The notes under the pieces: model-generated | Database searches by the model: none | What the model saw: the letters and a program-made list of their open reading frames with translations, nothing else | Told to the model about the DNA's origin: nothing | Assembly (NCBI GenBank): GCA_964510855.1 | Contig: CAZEDB010000008.1 | Location: forward strand, 8,748-72,747 | Source: UBA8828 sp964510855 | GTDB taxonomy: Bacteria > Verrucomicrobiota > Verrucomicrobiia > Opitutales > UBA953 | DNA length: 64,000 nucleotides | Direction of reading: 5' to 3' | Part shown: positions 1-8,136 of the stretch, in pieces | Layout: every line of letters starts with the position of its first letter | Numbering within the stretch: position 1 is the first letter of the stretch | Position numbers and translations under genes: made by a program

Positions 1-1
1 G

Positions 2-844
2 ATGCGAGCGCCTGAAACCGACTGGGCTACGCAGACCCAATTAGCCGACCCTGCTCTATGGTCAGCCCGCTGGGCTTCGCATTTCCCAGTCGGCGATTTG
101 CGCCGTGGGTGTACTTGGGCAGATCGTTTCTCGCCCCGTCCTCGCATCATTAATCTTTATGCCCGGACCGAAGATGTTTTGTCGCCACCTGCCGCTCATT
201 CAGAGTTTCAACCTAGATTGTTTGATGTCGCTAACCATGGGGCTTGGATTTTTCAGGAATGGCGGAAGGGACGGTTCACTAGTTCACTGACTAATCCCAG
301 CCGAGCCCAAGCAGGTTGGGGCTACGCTCGCGACATTCAACGGCGCTTGCGCCGTCATGCGACTGCTACCGGCGAAGCCCAGCTCCAGCTTCGCCGCAGC
401 GAGCCACTTTTTGCACCCTTCCGTGAGCCCGTTTTACTTCACCCTGCCGTGGGTGCCCGTGCGCCTGGTTCAGTCTCGGTAGCTCGAACCTTGCATGCTG
501 CCGCAGGTTTAGGAAGCCGCGCTTTACCTCCAGGTGCGCAATGGACGGTCCGTGATGAGTTACTTGCCCATGCAATACCTGCTTTAAGTGCACCCGTAGG
601 GAGTGGTCCGGTGGACGGCTGTACTAATTATCGTATGGATGGTGAAGGTATCTTCGATCCCCCTAAGATGGGTCTGCAGTCGTTTCCACTTGGTTGGCCA
701 AGCGGTCTTGAGACGAGTGACCACCTCGAAGGGGCCGCGCAGGTTTGGCGTCACAGCGACTGGTGTCGCATCGCTTACCCCTATGTCTTCCCCGCTTACG
801 CCTTTATTGTAAAAGAAACCCAACTCGCCCTTTCCTCACCATGA
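2..844 (+). CDS. C-terminal part of a large secreted lipase-like (alpha/beta-hydrolase) protein, 5' truncated by window edge
   Basis: The frame is open from the first bases, so the first Met is unlikely to be the real start. The visible 280 residues resemble the end of an alpha/beta-hydrolase. The segment RIINLYARTEDVLS (about residues 48-61) looks like the strand carrying the catalytic acid. WRHSDWCRIAYPYVFPAYAFIV near the end looks like the region carrying the catalytic His, and it closes the protein as in large secreted lipase-like proteins of Verrucomicrobia. The nucleophile (GXSXG) would lie upstream, outside the window. The stop TGA overlaps the next start (ATGA at 841-844), so the two are translationally coupled. 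The family call is from memory of the pattern and moderately secure. The substrate is unknown. Confidence 0.55.
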   Translation: MRAPETDWATQTQLADPALWSARWASHFPVGDLRRGCTWADRFSPRPRIINLYARTEDVLSPPAAHSEFQPRLFDVANHGAWIFQEWRKGRFTSSLTNPSRAQAGWGYARDIQRRLRRHATATGEAQLQLRRSEPLFAPFREPVLLHPAVGARAPGSVSVARTLHAAAGLGSRALPPGAQWTVRDELLAHAIPALSAPVGSGPVDGCTNYRMDGEGIFDPPKMGLQSFPLGWPSGLETSDHLEGAAQVWRHSDWCRIAYPYVFPAYAFIVKETQLALSSP

Positions 845-1671
845 TAGCTTCTCTCTTAATGGTTATCTTTGGGGCTGCCGTAACTACTGTTGAGGTCAAA
901 GTGGTTGATGAGCTCGGTAACCCTTTGCCTAGCGCAAGCGTGCGCGCCAGTTGGATTCCAGAGGCAGCAAAAAATCCCTGGCACGCGCCTGCCAAAGTTA
1001 TCCCACAAGTAATCTCAGTGAATGCTAAGGGTGCAGCCCGGCTTGAAGGACGGCACACGGGTTCACTCCTGATGATTGAAGCATGGGCGCCGGGTTATTT
1101 TAGATTAGTTCGGCGTCATCAGATGAACGCCGCACCACCCGAATTGCGTTTACTGGCCCGAGGGGTGCCTGTCCCTGGTCGTCGGGTTCAAGTAGTATTT
1201 AAACAGTTACCTCCTGTAGGTCAGGAGGTCGGCTTTGACCTTGAGCGGGGAAGTTGGCTGCCGCCTTTAGGAGTAGGGCAGGTGGAGGATATAAGAATCA
1301 CGCTCTTAACCGAGGGTGTCTTACTGCGTTGGCCAGATCCTGAAACCGGTGTGCACGCCGTACCTGTACCAGGTAGCGAAGGCTATGCTGCCTCGCTAGG
1401 TTTAACCCACCCGCGTGATAGCTTATTTGAACTCACCCACCCTCGTCGGGCCCCGAGTGAGGGGTATGCTCGCGAGTTACAACTCCCCAATCCGCGGTTA
1501 GAACAGTATATTGTGCGCTTAAAGCGCGGCGACTTATGGGTCTATGCAGTCGTCAGTAGGGTTACCCATCTTCCTAAAGAGGGTTTTAGTTTAACCTATA
1601 TCGTGGGTGAACCTACCGCGGGTGACTCCATCGAATTTATGCCGCCGACTGATCGTGAGGTCAGTCGTTGA
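841..1671 (+). CDS. Exported protein with carboxypeptidase-regulatory-like (beta-sandwich) N-terminus, function unknown
   Basis: The start is placed at ATG 841, inside the stop of the upstream hydrolase, because the residues from there (MIASLLMVIFGAAVTT) form a signal peptide; the frame is open further upstream, but that stretch is not signal-like. The mature protein opens with VEVKVVDELGNPLPSASVRASW, typical of carboxypeptidase-regulatory-like or Ig-like sandwich domains in which a conserved VxDxxGxPLxxAxV strand repeats. About 276 residues in all. The remainder has no motif I recognise. Coupling to the hydrolase and the similarly exported gene at 1703 suggests one secreted unit. Function not assigned. 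Confidence 0.7.
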   Translation: MIASLLMVIFGAAVTTVEVKVVDELGNPLPSASVRASWIPEAAKNPWHAPAKVIPQVISVNAKGAARLEGRHTGSLLMIEAWAPGYFRLVRRHQMNAAPPELRLLARGVPVPGRRVQVVFKQLPPVGQEVGFDLERGSWLPPLGVGQVEDIRITLLTEGVLLRWPDPETGVHAVPVPGSEGYAASLGLTHPRDSLFELTHPRRAPSEGYARELQLPNPRLEQYIVRLKRGDLWVYAVVSRVTHLPKEGFSLTYIVGEPTAGDSIEFMPPTDREVSR

Positions 1672-1702
1672 CCCGACCGCAAGTTCCTCGCAGTTTTTTT
1701 AG

Positions 1703-2245
1703 GTGCGCCAACGCCTTTATCTCATTTCAGGAATCACCCTTATCAGCCTACTCGCCTTTGGTACCGGCCGTTGGTCGGTAACGCCCGAGGAAAAAGCCGC
1801 TGCGACCGAGCCGATGCCCGTACCCGGCGAGCGCTCGCTTGAGTTGGCCCAAGTTCGCTTTGTCACCCTACGCCTATCCGCTACGGATGATGTCGCCGCA
1901 CAAATTGGCGAAGCTGAAGCTACGGTGCGCCGTCGGCTGGGCGAAGCGGGGGTTTATGTTGTGCCTTTTAACCAACCCCACGATGCCGTGGTCTGGGCGC
2001 ATATCGATGCCCACCACTTCCGCGCTTTCGATGCCCATGGCGTCGCTTCTGAGCTCCACTTAACCGCTGACCATAAGGTCCGGGTCGACGACGAACTCCG
2101 CGTTATCCCGCATGATATTTGGCAAGCCGACACCACACGCCTCGTGCAAAAGGAACTCATCCCGCGCGAAGTTGTGCAGGCCACCGATGAATTAGCTCAG
2201 CAACTCGCCAGTGCTTTACGTCGGGCCCGTTCGCTCGACCGCTAA
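1703..2245 (+). CDS. Hypothetical membrane-anchored or exported protein
   Basis: It starts with GTG, 31 bases after the preceding gene and in the same direction. The N-terminus (MRQRLYLISGITLISLLAFGTG) is a single hydrophobic segment, either a signal anchor or an uncleaved signal. The remaining 155 or so residues are soluble and mixed alpha/beta, with a Glu/Arg-rich helix near residues 60-80 and a basic C-terminus (ALRRARSLDR). I recognise no family. It converges on the minus-strand aminotransferase with only 2 bases between the stop codons, so there is no room for a conventional terminator outside the coding sequence. Confidence 0.6.
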   Translation: MRQRLYLISGITLISLLAFGTGRWSVTPEEKAAATEPMPVPGERSLELAQVRFVTLRLSATDDVAAQIGEAEATVRRRLGEAGVYVVPFNQPHDAVVWAHIDAHHFRAFDAHGVASELHLTADHKVRVDDELRVIPHDIWQADTTRLVQKELIPREVVQATDELAQQLASALRRARSLDR

Positions 2246-2247
2246 GA

Positions 2248-3414
2248 CTAACTGCGGGCTAGGGCGCGCGCTAAAGCCTCAAGTCCTTGGGTCAGGGTAG
2301 TGGGAGGCGTAATTAGACTTAAGACGACACAAGGTCCGACCTCAGGGCCGAGATCATAGTAGTGCCCAGGGTGTAAACTCACGCCTTCCTCAACCGCGCG
2401 TAAAGTGAGCGCTACTTCCTCCACGCCGCGTGGAAGTTGTAAGATTAAACTCCAGCCCGCTTTGGGGATGATGACTCCACAACCTATGCCCGAACCTTTA
2501 TACCAAGCGTGCACCGCTTCGGCATTTCGTTTGCAACGCGCCTTTAACAACGTCCGCTTGGCAGGTGCCTGAGCCAGCAGGGCAGGGAGCGCGAGTTGCG
2601 CCGGCATATTCACCGATAAAAATGTATCTGCTAAGTGTGCCAAGCGCTCCATTGTCGCGCCCACCCAACTCGCCGGGCCCGCGACCGCTGACCAGCCCAC
2701 TTTAAGTTGAGGAGTCAGTGCGACTTTCGATAAGCCCGACAATACGACGCGGGGGAATTCAGCCAAGATGTCCGATCCGATTAACGACTTCGGATTCGTA
2801 TCATCCGTTCCGTAATCTAAGAAAACTTCATCCATCAAGACCGCACAACCCGAGGCAGCCTGCTTACAAGCTTGGGCGATAAGTTTAAGATCCGCTGTGT
2901 GGGGCGAATGACCGGTGGGATTTGCGGGTGCAATCACGACGATGGCCCGCGTACGTGCATTAGGCTTGAGGGTAGCCGCATCGATGGCCCAATGCGTCCC
3001 GTCCCATACGCAGCGATAGGGTCTGACCTCTACTCGTGCATGCGCCGCGAGTAGATTGATTAAGGGGTAGGCGGGTTCTGGGACGAGTAAGTTGTCGCCT
3101 GGTTCTGCCAACAATCGAAACCACCACGCATACGCTTCACTGGTCGAAGCGGATAAACCTATTTGCTCAATCGGTAAACGCGCGCCGCGTGCACTTAAGT
3201 AATCACGAATGGTCTCGCGGGCTTGCGGCAACCCTAGTGGGTCAGGCTCATGGCGCTCGCAACCAGGCAGGCCTAATAAGGGAGCCAGCTCCTTGTGTTC
3301 CCAGCCTAAGCCGACCTCAGCAGGGTTAGTGCAGATTAAATCTAAAATCGGCAGACCCTGCGTCCGACGAGCCTGCAAGGCACGCGTGAGTGAATTGACT
3401 TCAAACTCACTCAT
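2248..3414 (-). CDS. Pyridoxal-phosphate aminotransferase, class I/II fold
   Basis: The 388-residue protein has fold type I aminotransferase landmarks: the PANPTG turn at residues 163-168, the cofactor Asp in MDEVFLDYG (D195), and the Schiff-base Lys in SGLSKVALTPQLKVGW (K230). The pattern SGLSK followed by PQLKxGW resembles the alanine/aspartate aminotransferase branch rather than HisC or cystathionine lyases. Substrate cannot be read from sequence. Its ATG overlaps the trmL stop (ATGA, 3411-3414), so it is the second gene of a trmL-aminotransferase unit on the minus strand. Length is normal for the family. Confidence 0.85.
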   Translation of the reverse strand: MSEFEVNSLTRALQARRTQGLPILDLICTNPAEVGLGWEHKELAPLLGLPGCERHEPDPLGLPQARETIRDYLSARGARLPIEQIGLSASTSEAYAWWFRLLAEPGDNLLVPEPAYPLINLLAAHARVEVRPYRCVWDGTHWAIDAATLKPNARTRAIVVIAPANPTGHSPHTADLKLIAQACKQAASGCAVLMDEVFLDYGTDDTNPKSLIGSDILAEFPRVVLSGLSKVALTPQLKVGWSAVAGPASWVGATMERLAHLADTFLSVNMPAQLALPALLAQAPAKRTLLKARCKRNAEAVHAWYKGSGIGCGVIIPKAGWSLILQLPRGVEEVALTLRAVEEGVSLHPGHYYDLGPEVGPCVVLSLITPPTTLTQGLEALARALARS

Positions 3415-3983
3415 GACTCGGACTTTTTGCGATGAATTTGTCGTAGCGCCTCGTAGGTGGCGATGCCACAGGCGGTAGAAAGATTGAGCGAGCGCATCAG
3501 TTCGCGAGATGTCCCGAGCACGCGTGATTTCCCAGGTCGACCTGTGCCTAAAGCGGGTTCGCGCATCGCCGCTTCAGTTTCTTGAGCGAGCGAGGTAGGC
3601 GTTACGAATTGAGGAATGCGAATCCGAAACGCGGCGGGAATAGAATCGCGAACCGTATCTGGTACGCCCGAACTTTCCGAACCAAAGACCAATCCGTCAC
3701 CTTCCGCAAAGTCGGCCTCCCAAAGCGAACGCGTTGCCTTGGTAGTTAAGAGCCAGAGTCTTTGGGGTCGGGCAGGGGAGGCAAGTAGGGCGGACCAATC
3801 CTTGTGGTGTTGGACATTTAGGGCGTGCCAGTAATCCATGCCTGCGCGCCGTAGTTTAGCATCGGTAATTTCAAAGCCGAGCGGATGGACTAAATGCAGG
3901 GCACAACCGGTGAGTGCAGCAACGCGCCCAATATTCCCGGTGTTCTGCGGAATTTCAGGTTGGTGCAGGATGAGATGAAGCAC
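3411..3983 (-). CDS. trmL: tRNA (cytidine/uridine-34 2'-O)-methyltransferase TrmL, with an internal insertion
   Basis: A SPOUT methyltransferase that methylates the wobble ribose of tRNA-Leu isoacceptors. Visible motifs in order: LHLILHQPEIPQNTGNIGR at the N-terminus, FGSESSGVP (the knot's SAM-binding loop), RIRIPQF, and RSLNLSTACGIATYEALRQ near the end. Family members start at the equivalent of the GTG at 3983; a TTG at 4004 is an alternative. The protein is about 190 residues against roughly 155 for E. coli TrmL. The excess is an insertion of about 30 residues between the IP strand and the SLNLS motif, where the family normally has only a few residues. No frameshift is visible, so it is probably a real lineage insertion. 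Confidence 0.88.
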   Translation of the reverse strand: MLHLILHQPEIPQNTGNIGRVAALTGCALHLVHPLGFEITDAKLRRAGMDYWHALNVQHHKDWSALLASPARPQRLWLLTTKATRSLWEADFAEGDGLVFGSESSGVPDTVRDSIPAAFRIRIPQFVTPTSLAQETEAAMREPALGTGRPGKSRVLGTSRELMRSLNLSTACGIATYEALRQIHRKKSES

Positions 3984-4026
3984 GGGTTTGGCATAGCCGC
4001 ACAATCGCCAGCCGCCAAGGCAAAGG

Positions 4027-4058
4027 AAGGGCCCGCCCCATCCCTAGAGCGGGCCCTT
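4027..4058 (-). terminator. Rho-independent-like hairpin after the minus-strand exported protein gene
   Basis: A perfect 10-bp stem, AAGGGCCCGC at 4027-4036 against GCGGGCCCTT at 4049-4058, with a 12-base loop. It lies just past the 3' end of the gene at 4076-4978 and before the trmL start. The T tract on the minus strand is weak and interrupted. Confidence 0.6.
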
Positions 4059-4075
4059 TGGACTTTACCTCAGGC

Positions 4076-4978
4076 TTAGAACCGGCGGGTTACGCCCACA
4101 GCCACAACGCGCGAGGAGTGGATGGGGTTGGAGATGCCACCTTGAGGGCGGGTAGCGTAGTTTTTATCCATTAGCGGCTCGGTTACATGGAAGTGAACGC
4201 TCGTAGCCTTATTAGGCGTCCACGCAATGCCTGGCGTCACGCTTACATTGAGAACCGATGTCTCGAGGTCTTCTCTATAAGCGGAGTCGACCAGGCGTTG
4301 GGTATTTTTATCTCGATACTGACGTAGCACTGAACCTTGCAGCGTTAGGGCAAGCTCGCTGTTAATCGGCTGCCTAAACCCAGCGGTTAATGCTAGGGTC
4401 GTACCTGGACGGAACGTATCATCGCTCGCGACTGCGGCTTGACCGGTGAGTTGCACAAAGGCGGCTGCGCCTTCGTTCTCGCCCTGAGTCTCCGCGCGTA
4501 CGCCTACAATGAGGTCGGTTGAACCCGTTCCCATTTGCAGGTAACGACGTGACACCGCACCAAGGTTTCCATCCGACTCACCCGTCGCCATCTTGACGCC
4601 GCCGATAATACCTAAGCCGTTCCAAGGCACTCTCGCGGTTAAGACTAAGTCGCCTAAGCCATTGTGCTGGGTGGTTGCGCCGGTGGAGGTTACGGTCAGA
4701 AGCCGTTCCACCCGAGGAATGGCTAAGGTCCATAACACGCCGTCGATTTCTCCCTCGATAGCCAAGGTTGTCAGGCGATGGCGGGCGGCAATGTGTGCAT
4801 GGGCATCATTATCGCGCTCATCCTGATTGATGGTAGCGTGGGTGAGATCGACCGACCATTGGGTGTCACCGAGCGAACGCTCGAGTGAGGTGTCGAGCAG
4901 AGTTCGGGCACAACCACAAGGGCAGGCACTCGAAGCAGCCGCAGCCAGCAGGAGGGTTGAAGTTATGAAAGTTTTCAT
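4076..4978 (-). CDS. Putative outer-membrane beta-barrel protein
   Basis: The start is at ATG 4978, which gives a clean signal peptide (MKTFITSTLLLAAAASSACPCGC); nine further upstream residues are not signal-like. The mature region (about 280 residues) alternates short amphipathic strands with turns and ends in VVAVGVTRRF, the aromatic terminal residue typical of barrels assembled by BamA. An unusual Cys-Pro-Cys-Gly-Cys cluster follows the cleavage region. This could bind metal or form disulfides, or mark a lipid-modified Cys. It resembles the 'transporter' outer-membrane proteins annotated near metal or phenol systems, but the substrate is unknown. The gene is monocistronic, followed by the hairpin at 4027-4058. 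Confidence 0.7.
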   Translation of the reverse strand: MKTFITSTLLLAAAASSACPCGCARTLLDTSLERSLGDTQWSVDLTHATINQDERDNDAHAHIAARHRLTTLAIEGEIDGVLWTLAIPRVERLLTVTSTGATTQHNGLGDLVLTARVPWNGLGIIGGVKMATGESDGNLGAVSRRYLQMGTGSTDLIVGVRAETQGENEGAAAFVQLTGQAAVASDDTFRPGTTLALTAGFRQPINSELALTLQGSVLRQYRDKNTQRLVDSAYREDLETSVLNVSVTPGIAWTPNKATSVHFHVTEPLMDKNYATRPQGGISNPIHSSRVVAVGVTRRF

Positions 4979-5108
4979 AGTTTTATCGGGTAATGGCGCT
5001 CCCATTCTGGGCGGGTTTCAGAATGGCGCGCCCTCGGACCGTTGGGTCACGAGAGTTTTTGAAAGTTTTCCGCCGGTTGCGCAGGTACCGCTGCGCACGG
5101 GGTTAAAT

Positions 5109-5495
5109 CTAAACTAAGCGGGGCGGAGGGACGTCTACTTCCTTAGTTCGTCGTGTCGCTGTAGCATTTACCGGGCGCGCAAAGGTTTCCCGGGGTAGAA
5201 TCCACCGAGGTAAAGAAAAGGTCGGGAGTTCAAGATCAGCCAACAAACGTTTTTCACTTCCTACCGGCGCTTGTTCTTGGCTCTGCTTCCGGCCTTCTCG
5301 CACGGTAATACAATGCTCACAGGGAGCGCCCGTTACCGCTTCGCGCCACGCTGCCTGAGCATTCATACGGTCTGAATTTTTCCACGCCATATGCGTCCAA
5401 GCTGCAAGTTGCAGACCGTCCCAAGCCAAGCCTGAAGCCACCAACCACCCTAAGAGGGAGGCGGCAACAGCACTAAGGCGAACCCATTTGGGCAT
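5109..5495 (-). CDS. Hypothetical exported or membrane-anchored protein
   Basis: The start is at ATG 5495, preceded by AGGAG two bases upstream; the frame is open further 5' but runs into tRNA-Asn and is not credible there. The 128-residue product begins MPKWVRLSAVAASLLGWLVASG, one hydrophobic segment. A Cys pair follows (APCEHC, like a CxxC), then a basic, proline-rich C-terminus. No family recognised. It lies directly downstream of tRNA-Asn and could be cotranscribed with it. Confidence 0.55.
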   Translation of the reverse strand: MPKWVRLSAVAASLLGWLVASGLAWDGLQLAAWTHMAWKNSDRMNAQAAWREAVTGAPCEHCITVREGRKQSQEQAPVGSEKRLLADLELPTFSLPRWILPRETFARPVNATATRRTKEVDVPPPRLV

Positions 5496-5608
5496 GACTC
5501 CTTTTAGGTGAACTTTGGGCTCCGACCAATCTATTGTGCAAAACGGCAGCTTCATAAGAACCCGTGATGCCAAACTTAAGCCGTAGTTTGACGAAAAGGT
5601 CTTCCTGG

Positions 5609-5680
<72 letters not shown>

Positions 5681-5696
5681 GTTAAGGAAGGAGCCA

Positions 5697-5726
5697 AATA
5701 CACCAGCCGCACCCCCCTGCTGTCAA
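5697..5726 (-). promoter_or_regulatory. Sigma-70-type promoter for tRNA-Asn
   Basis: On the minus strand a perfect -35 TTGACA (5721-5726) is followed by an 18-base spacer and a -10 TGTATT (5697-5702), ending 16 bases before the tRNA 5' end. It is the clearest housekeeping promoter in the window. Confidence 0.7.
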
Positions 5727-6089
5727 ACTGTAATCGATAACGGGGCGTGAGACAGCTCGGATTGGGGTGCACCTTACTTATAATTCCCAACTTCTTGTTA
5801 TCGATGCTTAGGCTCTTCGTAACAATCAGGCCAATTATCCTAATTCAAGTAGTTCGTTAGGCCCCGTACATGAAGTAGGTGCGGTTAAATTTGGCCAGTA
5901 ATCTGCGTTCGTTATACATCTCTAAAAGCCGAGCTTTGCGGTGGCCAAAGTACAAAGAGTACAGGCTTTTTGCTATCTATTCTGACCCATCAAGATTATG
6001 CCTAAGGCCTTTCCTGTGAGGAGTTTCCGCATTCTGCTTGCCAATATACCGTCTCAACCCCACTTTCAACCCTCCCAAGGTTACCACTT
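5727..6089. other. Gene-free leader region upstream of rpoZ with hairpins and a promoter-like pair
   Basis: No coding frame is supported here. It holds an inverted pair ATCGATAAC (about 5733) and GTTATCGAT (about 5798), a TATAAT at 5779-5784 with no good -35, and TTGGCC (5891-5896) 16 bases before TATACA (5913-5918). Just after the latter, AAAAGCC (5924-5930) can pair with GGCTTTT (5964-5970), followed by Ts. This could be the rpoZ promoter with a leader hairpin or a small RNA with its own terminator. It lacks the heptamer repeats found in other long spacers. Confidence 0.35.
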
Positions 6090-6308
6090 ATGCGCGACGA
6101 CTATCTCCGGCAGGCCCACAAAGTCATCACTGACGCCAACATTCTCATTAATGTGGTTTCGAAGCGCGTGAAGCAGCTTCGCAGCGGCCAACCCCCATTG
6201 GTTGATTCCTTAGAAAAACTTTCCCTCGAAGACATTGCGCTGCGCGAAGTTATTGAGGGTAAAATCACCTACGAGCTGCCTACAGAGGTTCAGGCGGCTA
6301 AGGCCTAA
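6090..6308 (+). CDS. rpoZ: DNA-directed RNA polymerase subunit omega
   Basis: A 72-residue protein with the omega signature: a conserved N-terminal helix region (ITDANILINVVSKRVKQLRSG) and LSLEDIALREVIEGKITYELP near the C-terminus, where the DIALxEIxxGKI block contacts the beta' subunit. Omega stabilises RNA polymerase and aids beta' folding. Length is typical. It is 35 bases upstream of smpB in the same direction, with no terminator visible between them, so the two are probably cotranscribed. There is no Shine-Dalgarno at a normal distance. Confidence 0.92.
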   Translation: MRDDYLRQAHKVITDANILINVVSKRVKQLRSGQPPLVDSLEKLSLEDIALREVIEGKITYELPTEVQAAKA

Positions 6309-6343
6309 ATCTTTAGGCAGCCCCAGGGCTGCCTCTGCCTGCC

Positions 6344-6814
6344 ATGGGCGCGCGTCGGGAGCAACCAGCGACGCCCGAGGTCAGTAACCCCAAGGCGGGA
6401 CGTGATTATTTTATCGGGCCGACCTACGAGGCCGGTATGATGTTGCGTGGCTCTGAGGTAAAATCTCTCAGACAAGGGCGTGCGAATATTGCCGATAGTT
6501 TTGTGCGCCTTAGTTCAAAAGGCCCGGTGCTTTATCGGGCTCATATTGCGGAATGGGATTTTGCCAACCGTCTCAACCACGATCCTTACCGTCCGCGCCC
6601 CTTGTTGATGAAGAAAGTTGAGATTCTTCGTATCACCGAAGAAGTGCGTTCGGGCGGTAAATCAATTATCCCGCTTAAAATTTATTTTAAACACGGTTTA
6701 GCCAAGGTGCTACTCGCGATTGGCACAGGTAAACGTCAGCACGATCGCCGGCAGGACATTAAAGAACGTGAGGATAAGCGCCTGATGCAGCGCGCCCTAC
6801 ACCGTCGTCGTTAA
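6344..6814 (+). CDS. smpB: SsrA-binding protein SmpB
   Basis: SmpB delivers tmRNA to stalled ribosomes in trans-translation. The 156-residue product has the OB-fold blocks of the family: DYFIGPTYEAGMMLRGSEVKSLRQGRANIADSF, RAHIAEWDFANRLNHDPYRPRPLLM, IPLKIYFKHGLAKVLLAIGTGKRQHDRR, and a basic C-terminal tail (the part that probes the empty mRNA channel). The start ATG has no Shine-Dalgarno. No tmRNA gene was found in the window. The stop overlaps by a few bases the convergent antiporter gene. Confidence 0.95.
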   Translation: MGARREQPATPEVSNPKAGRDYFIGPTYEAGMMLRGSEVKSLRQGRANIADSFVRLSSKGPVLYRAHIAEWDFANRLNHDPYRPRPLLMKKVEILRITEEVRSGGKSIIPLKIYFKHGLAKVLLAIGTGKRQHDRRQDIKEREDKRLMQRALHRRR

Positions 6815-8049
6815 ACTGCCTTTGGTGCCGGAATTCTCCACGTCAGGGCACGCCATAGCCATGGCGTGGCTTGCATGGTGCGTTCGATACGCTCGAGGTT
6901 ACGGAAAAGAATCGGGTTGAGGGTGATTGAGAGTAGAGCAACCGCTACCAAGGCATTGTGACCATCGTTGTCCAAGAGCCCATTCGTCCGAGCGAGTTGC
7001 GAAACGATAAACGAGAACTCGCCAATTTGCGCTAGGCCTAGGGCGACGGTTAGTCCCGTGCGCACGGGGCGACCGAGTAGTGCTACAATCACTAAGGCGG
7101 CGAGCGGCTTTCCAATTACCACGATGCCAAGGCAAGACAGTGTTAGCAGGGGCTCGCGGAGTAAGAAAGCAGGTTCAAATAACATACCCACCGAAGTAAA
7201 GAAGAGCACACCGAAGGCATCGCGCATCGGCAAGATGTCGGCTGCGGCCCGTCGTGAAACCGGTGACTGGCCAATCAACATGCCCCCTAAGAAAGCGCCG
7301 AGTGCCATCGATGAGCCGAAGAGTGTGTAAGTGCCAGCTGCGACGGTAATCGCCATGACTAAGACGGTGAGCGTGAAGAGCTCGCGGGATTTGAGTCGCG
7401 TCACATGCAACATCACGCGCGGCAGTAGACGCGATCCTAGCCACAAGAGGACGCCTGCCATGGCCGCAAGCTTGGCAAGGGCGATAAATCCGAGCCATGC
7501 CAAGTCAACCAGCGAGGGTTCTTGTCCAGGCGCCGCCGCCAGTGTCGGTATAAGAACCAAGGCTACTACGGTTAAGATATCTTCGACCACTAGCCATCCT
7601 ACCGCGACATGGCCTGCCTCAGATGAAAGCGCTTTGGCATCGGTTAAGACCCGAATAAGAATCACGGTACTCGCAACCGAGAGGCCGATGCCCAAAACAA
7701 TGCCTGACTTGAGTGGCCAACCAAAGGCACTGGCAACGAGTATGGCCAGCAGGGTAGCCGCCGCCGATTGACCGATAGCGCCAGGTACTGCAGTGCGCCA
7801 AACCGCGATTAAGTCGTCGAGATGGAAGTGCATCCCCACGCCAAACATGAGCAGGATCACGCCTACTTCGGCTAATTGTTGGGCAAGTGCTAAGTCGCCC
7901 GTGTAACCCGGAGTGTGGGGGCCGATTAAGACTCCAGCTAGAAGGTAGCCGACAATAGGCGAAAGACCGATGCGTTGGGTGATAAGCCCGCATACCCAAG
8001 CCGCTGCGAATGCCGCAGCTAGGGTATAAATGAGCGAAACATCCTGCAT
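6811..8049 (-). CDS. CPA2-family cation:proton antiporter (KefB/YbaL type, membrane domain only)
   Basis: 412 residues with about 11-12 hydrophobic segments, the Na/H-exchanger fold seen in KefB, KefC and YbaL. Recognisable blocks: QRIGLSPIVGYLLAGVLIGPHTPG at the N-terminus, LAEVGVILLMFGVGMHF, and GWLVVEDILTVVALVLIP, which holds the conserved acidic ED of the ion site. Another is the second half FGVLFFTSVGMLFEP followed by GLAQIGEFSFIVSQLA. The cytoplasmic RCK/TrkA-N domain that usually follows in YbaL and KefC is missing, so gating by nucleotide is not expected. It is a single gene converging on smpB. Potassium or sodium export is the likely role, but the ion is not determinable. Confidence 0.88.
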   Translation of the reverse strand: MQDVSLIYTLAAAFAAAWVCGLITQRIGLSPIVGYLLAGVLIGPHTPGYTGDLALAQQLAEVGVILLMFGVGMHFHLDDLIAVWRTAVPGAIGQSAAATLLAILVASAFGWPLKSGIVLGIGLSVASTVILIRVLTDAKALSSEAGHVAVGWLVVEDILTVVALVLIPTLAAAPGQEPSLVDLAWLGFIALAKLAAMAGVLLWLGSRLLPRVMLHVTRLKSRELFTLTVLVMAITVAAGTYTLFGSSMALGAFLGGMLIGQSPVSRRAAADILPMRDAFGVLFFTSVGMLFEPAFLLREPLLTLSCLGIVVIGKPLAALVIVALLGRPVRTGLTVALGLAQIGEFSFIVSQLARTNGLLDNDGHNALVAVALLSITLNPILFRNLERIERTMQATPWLWRALTWRIPAPKAV

Positions 8050-8136
8050 CGGGCAAAACTGATGAGGCTTTTGAGTTGGGGTGCAAGCCCGAGAAAACGG
8101 TTTGCAGGTGCGAAGTCTTGGGTCATCCTAGCACGT

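Noticed and set aside
6060..6343. A tmRNA gene next to smpB
   Set aside because: No tRNA-Ala-like acceptor or T-arm and no tag-encoding segment found near smpB on either strand.
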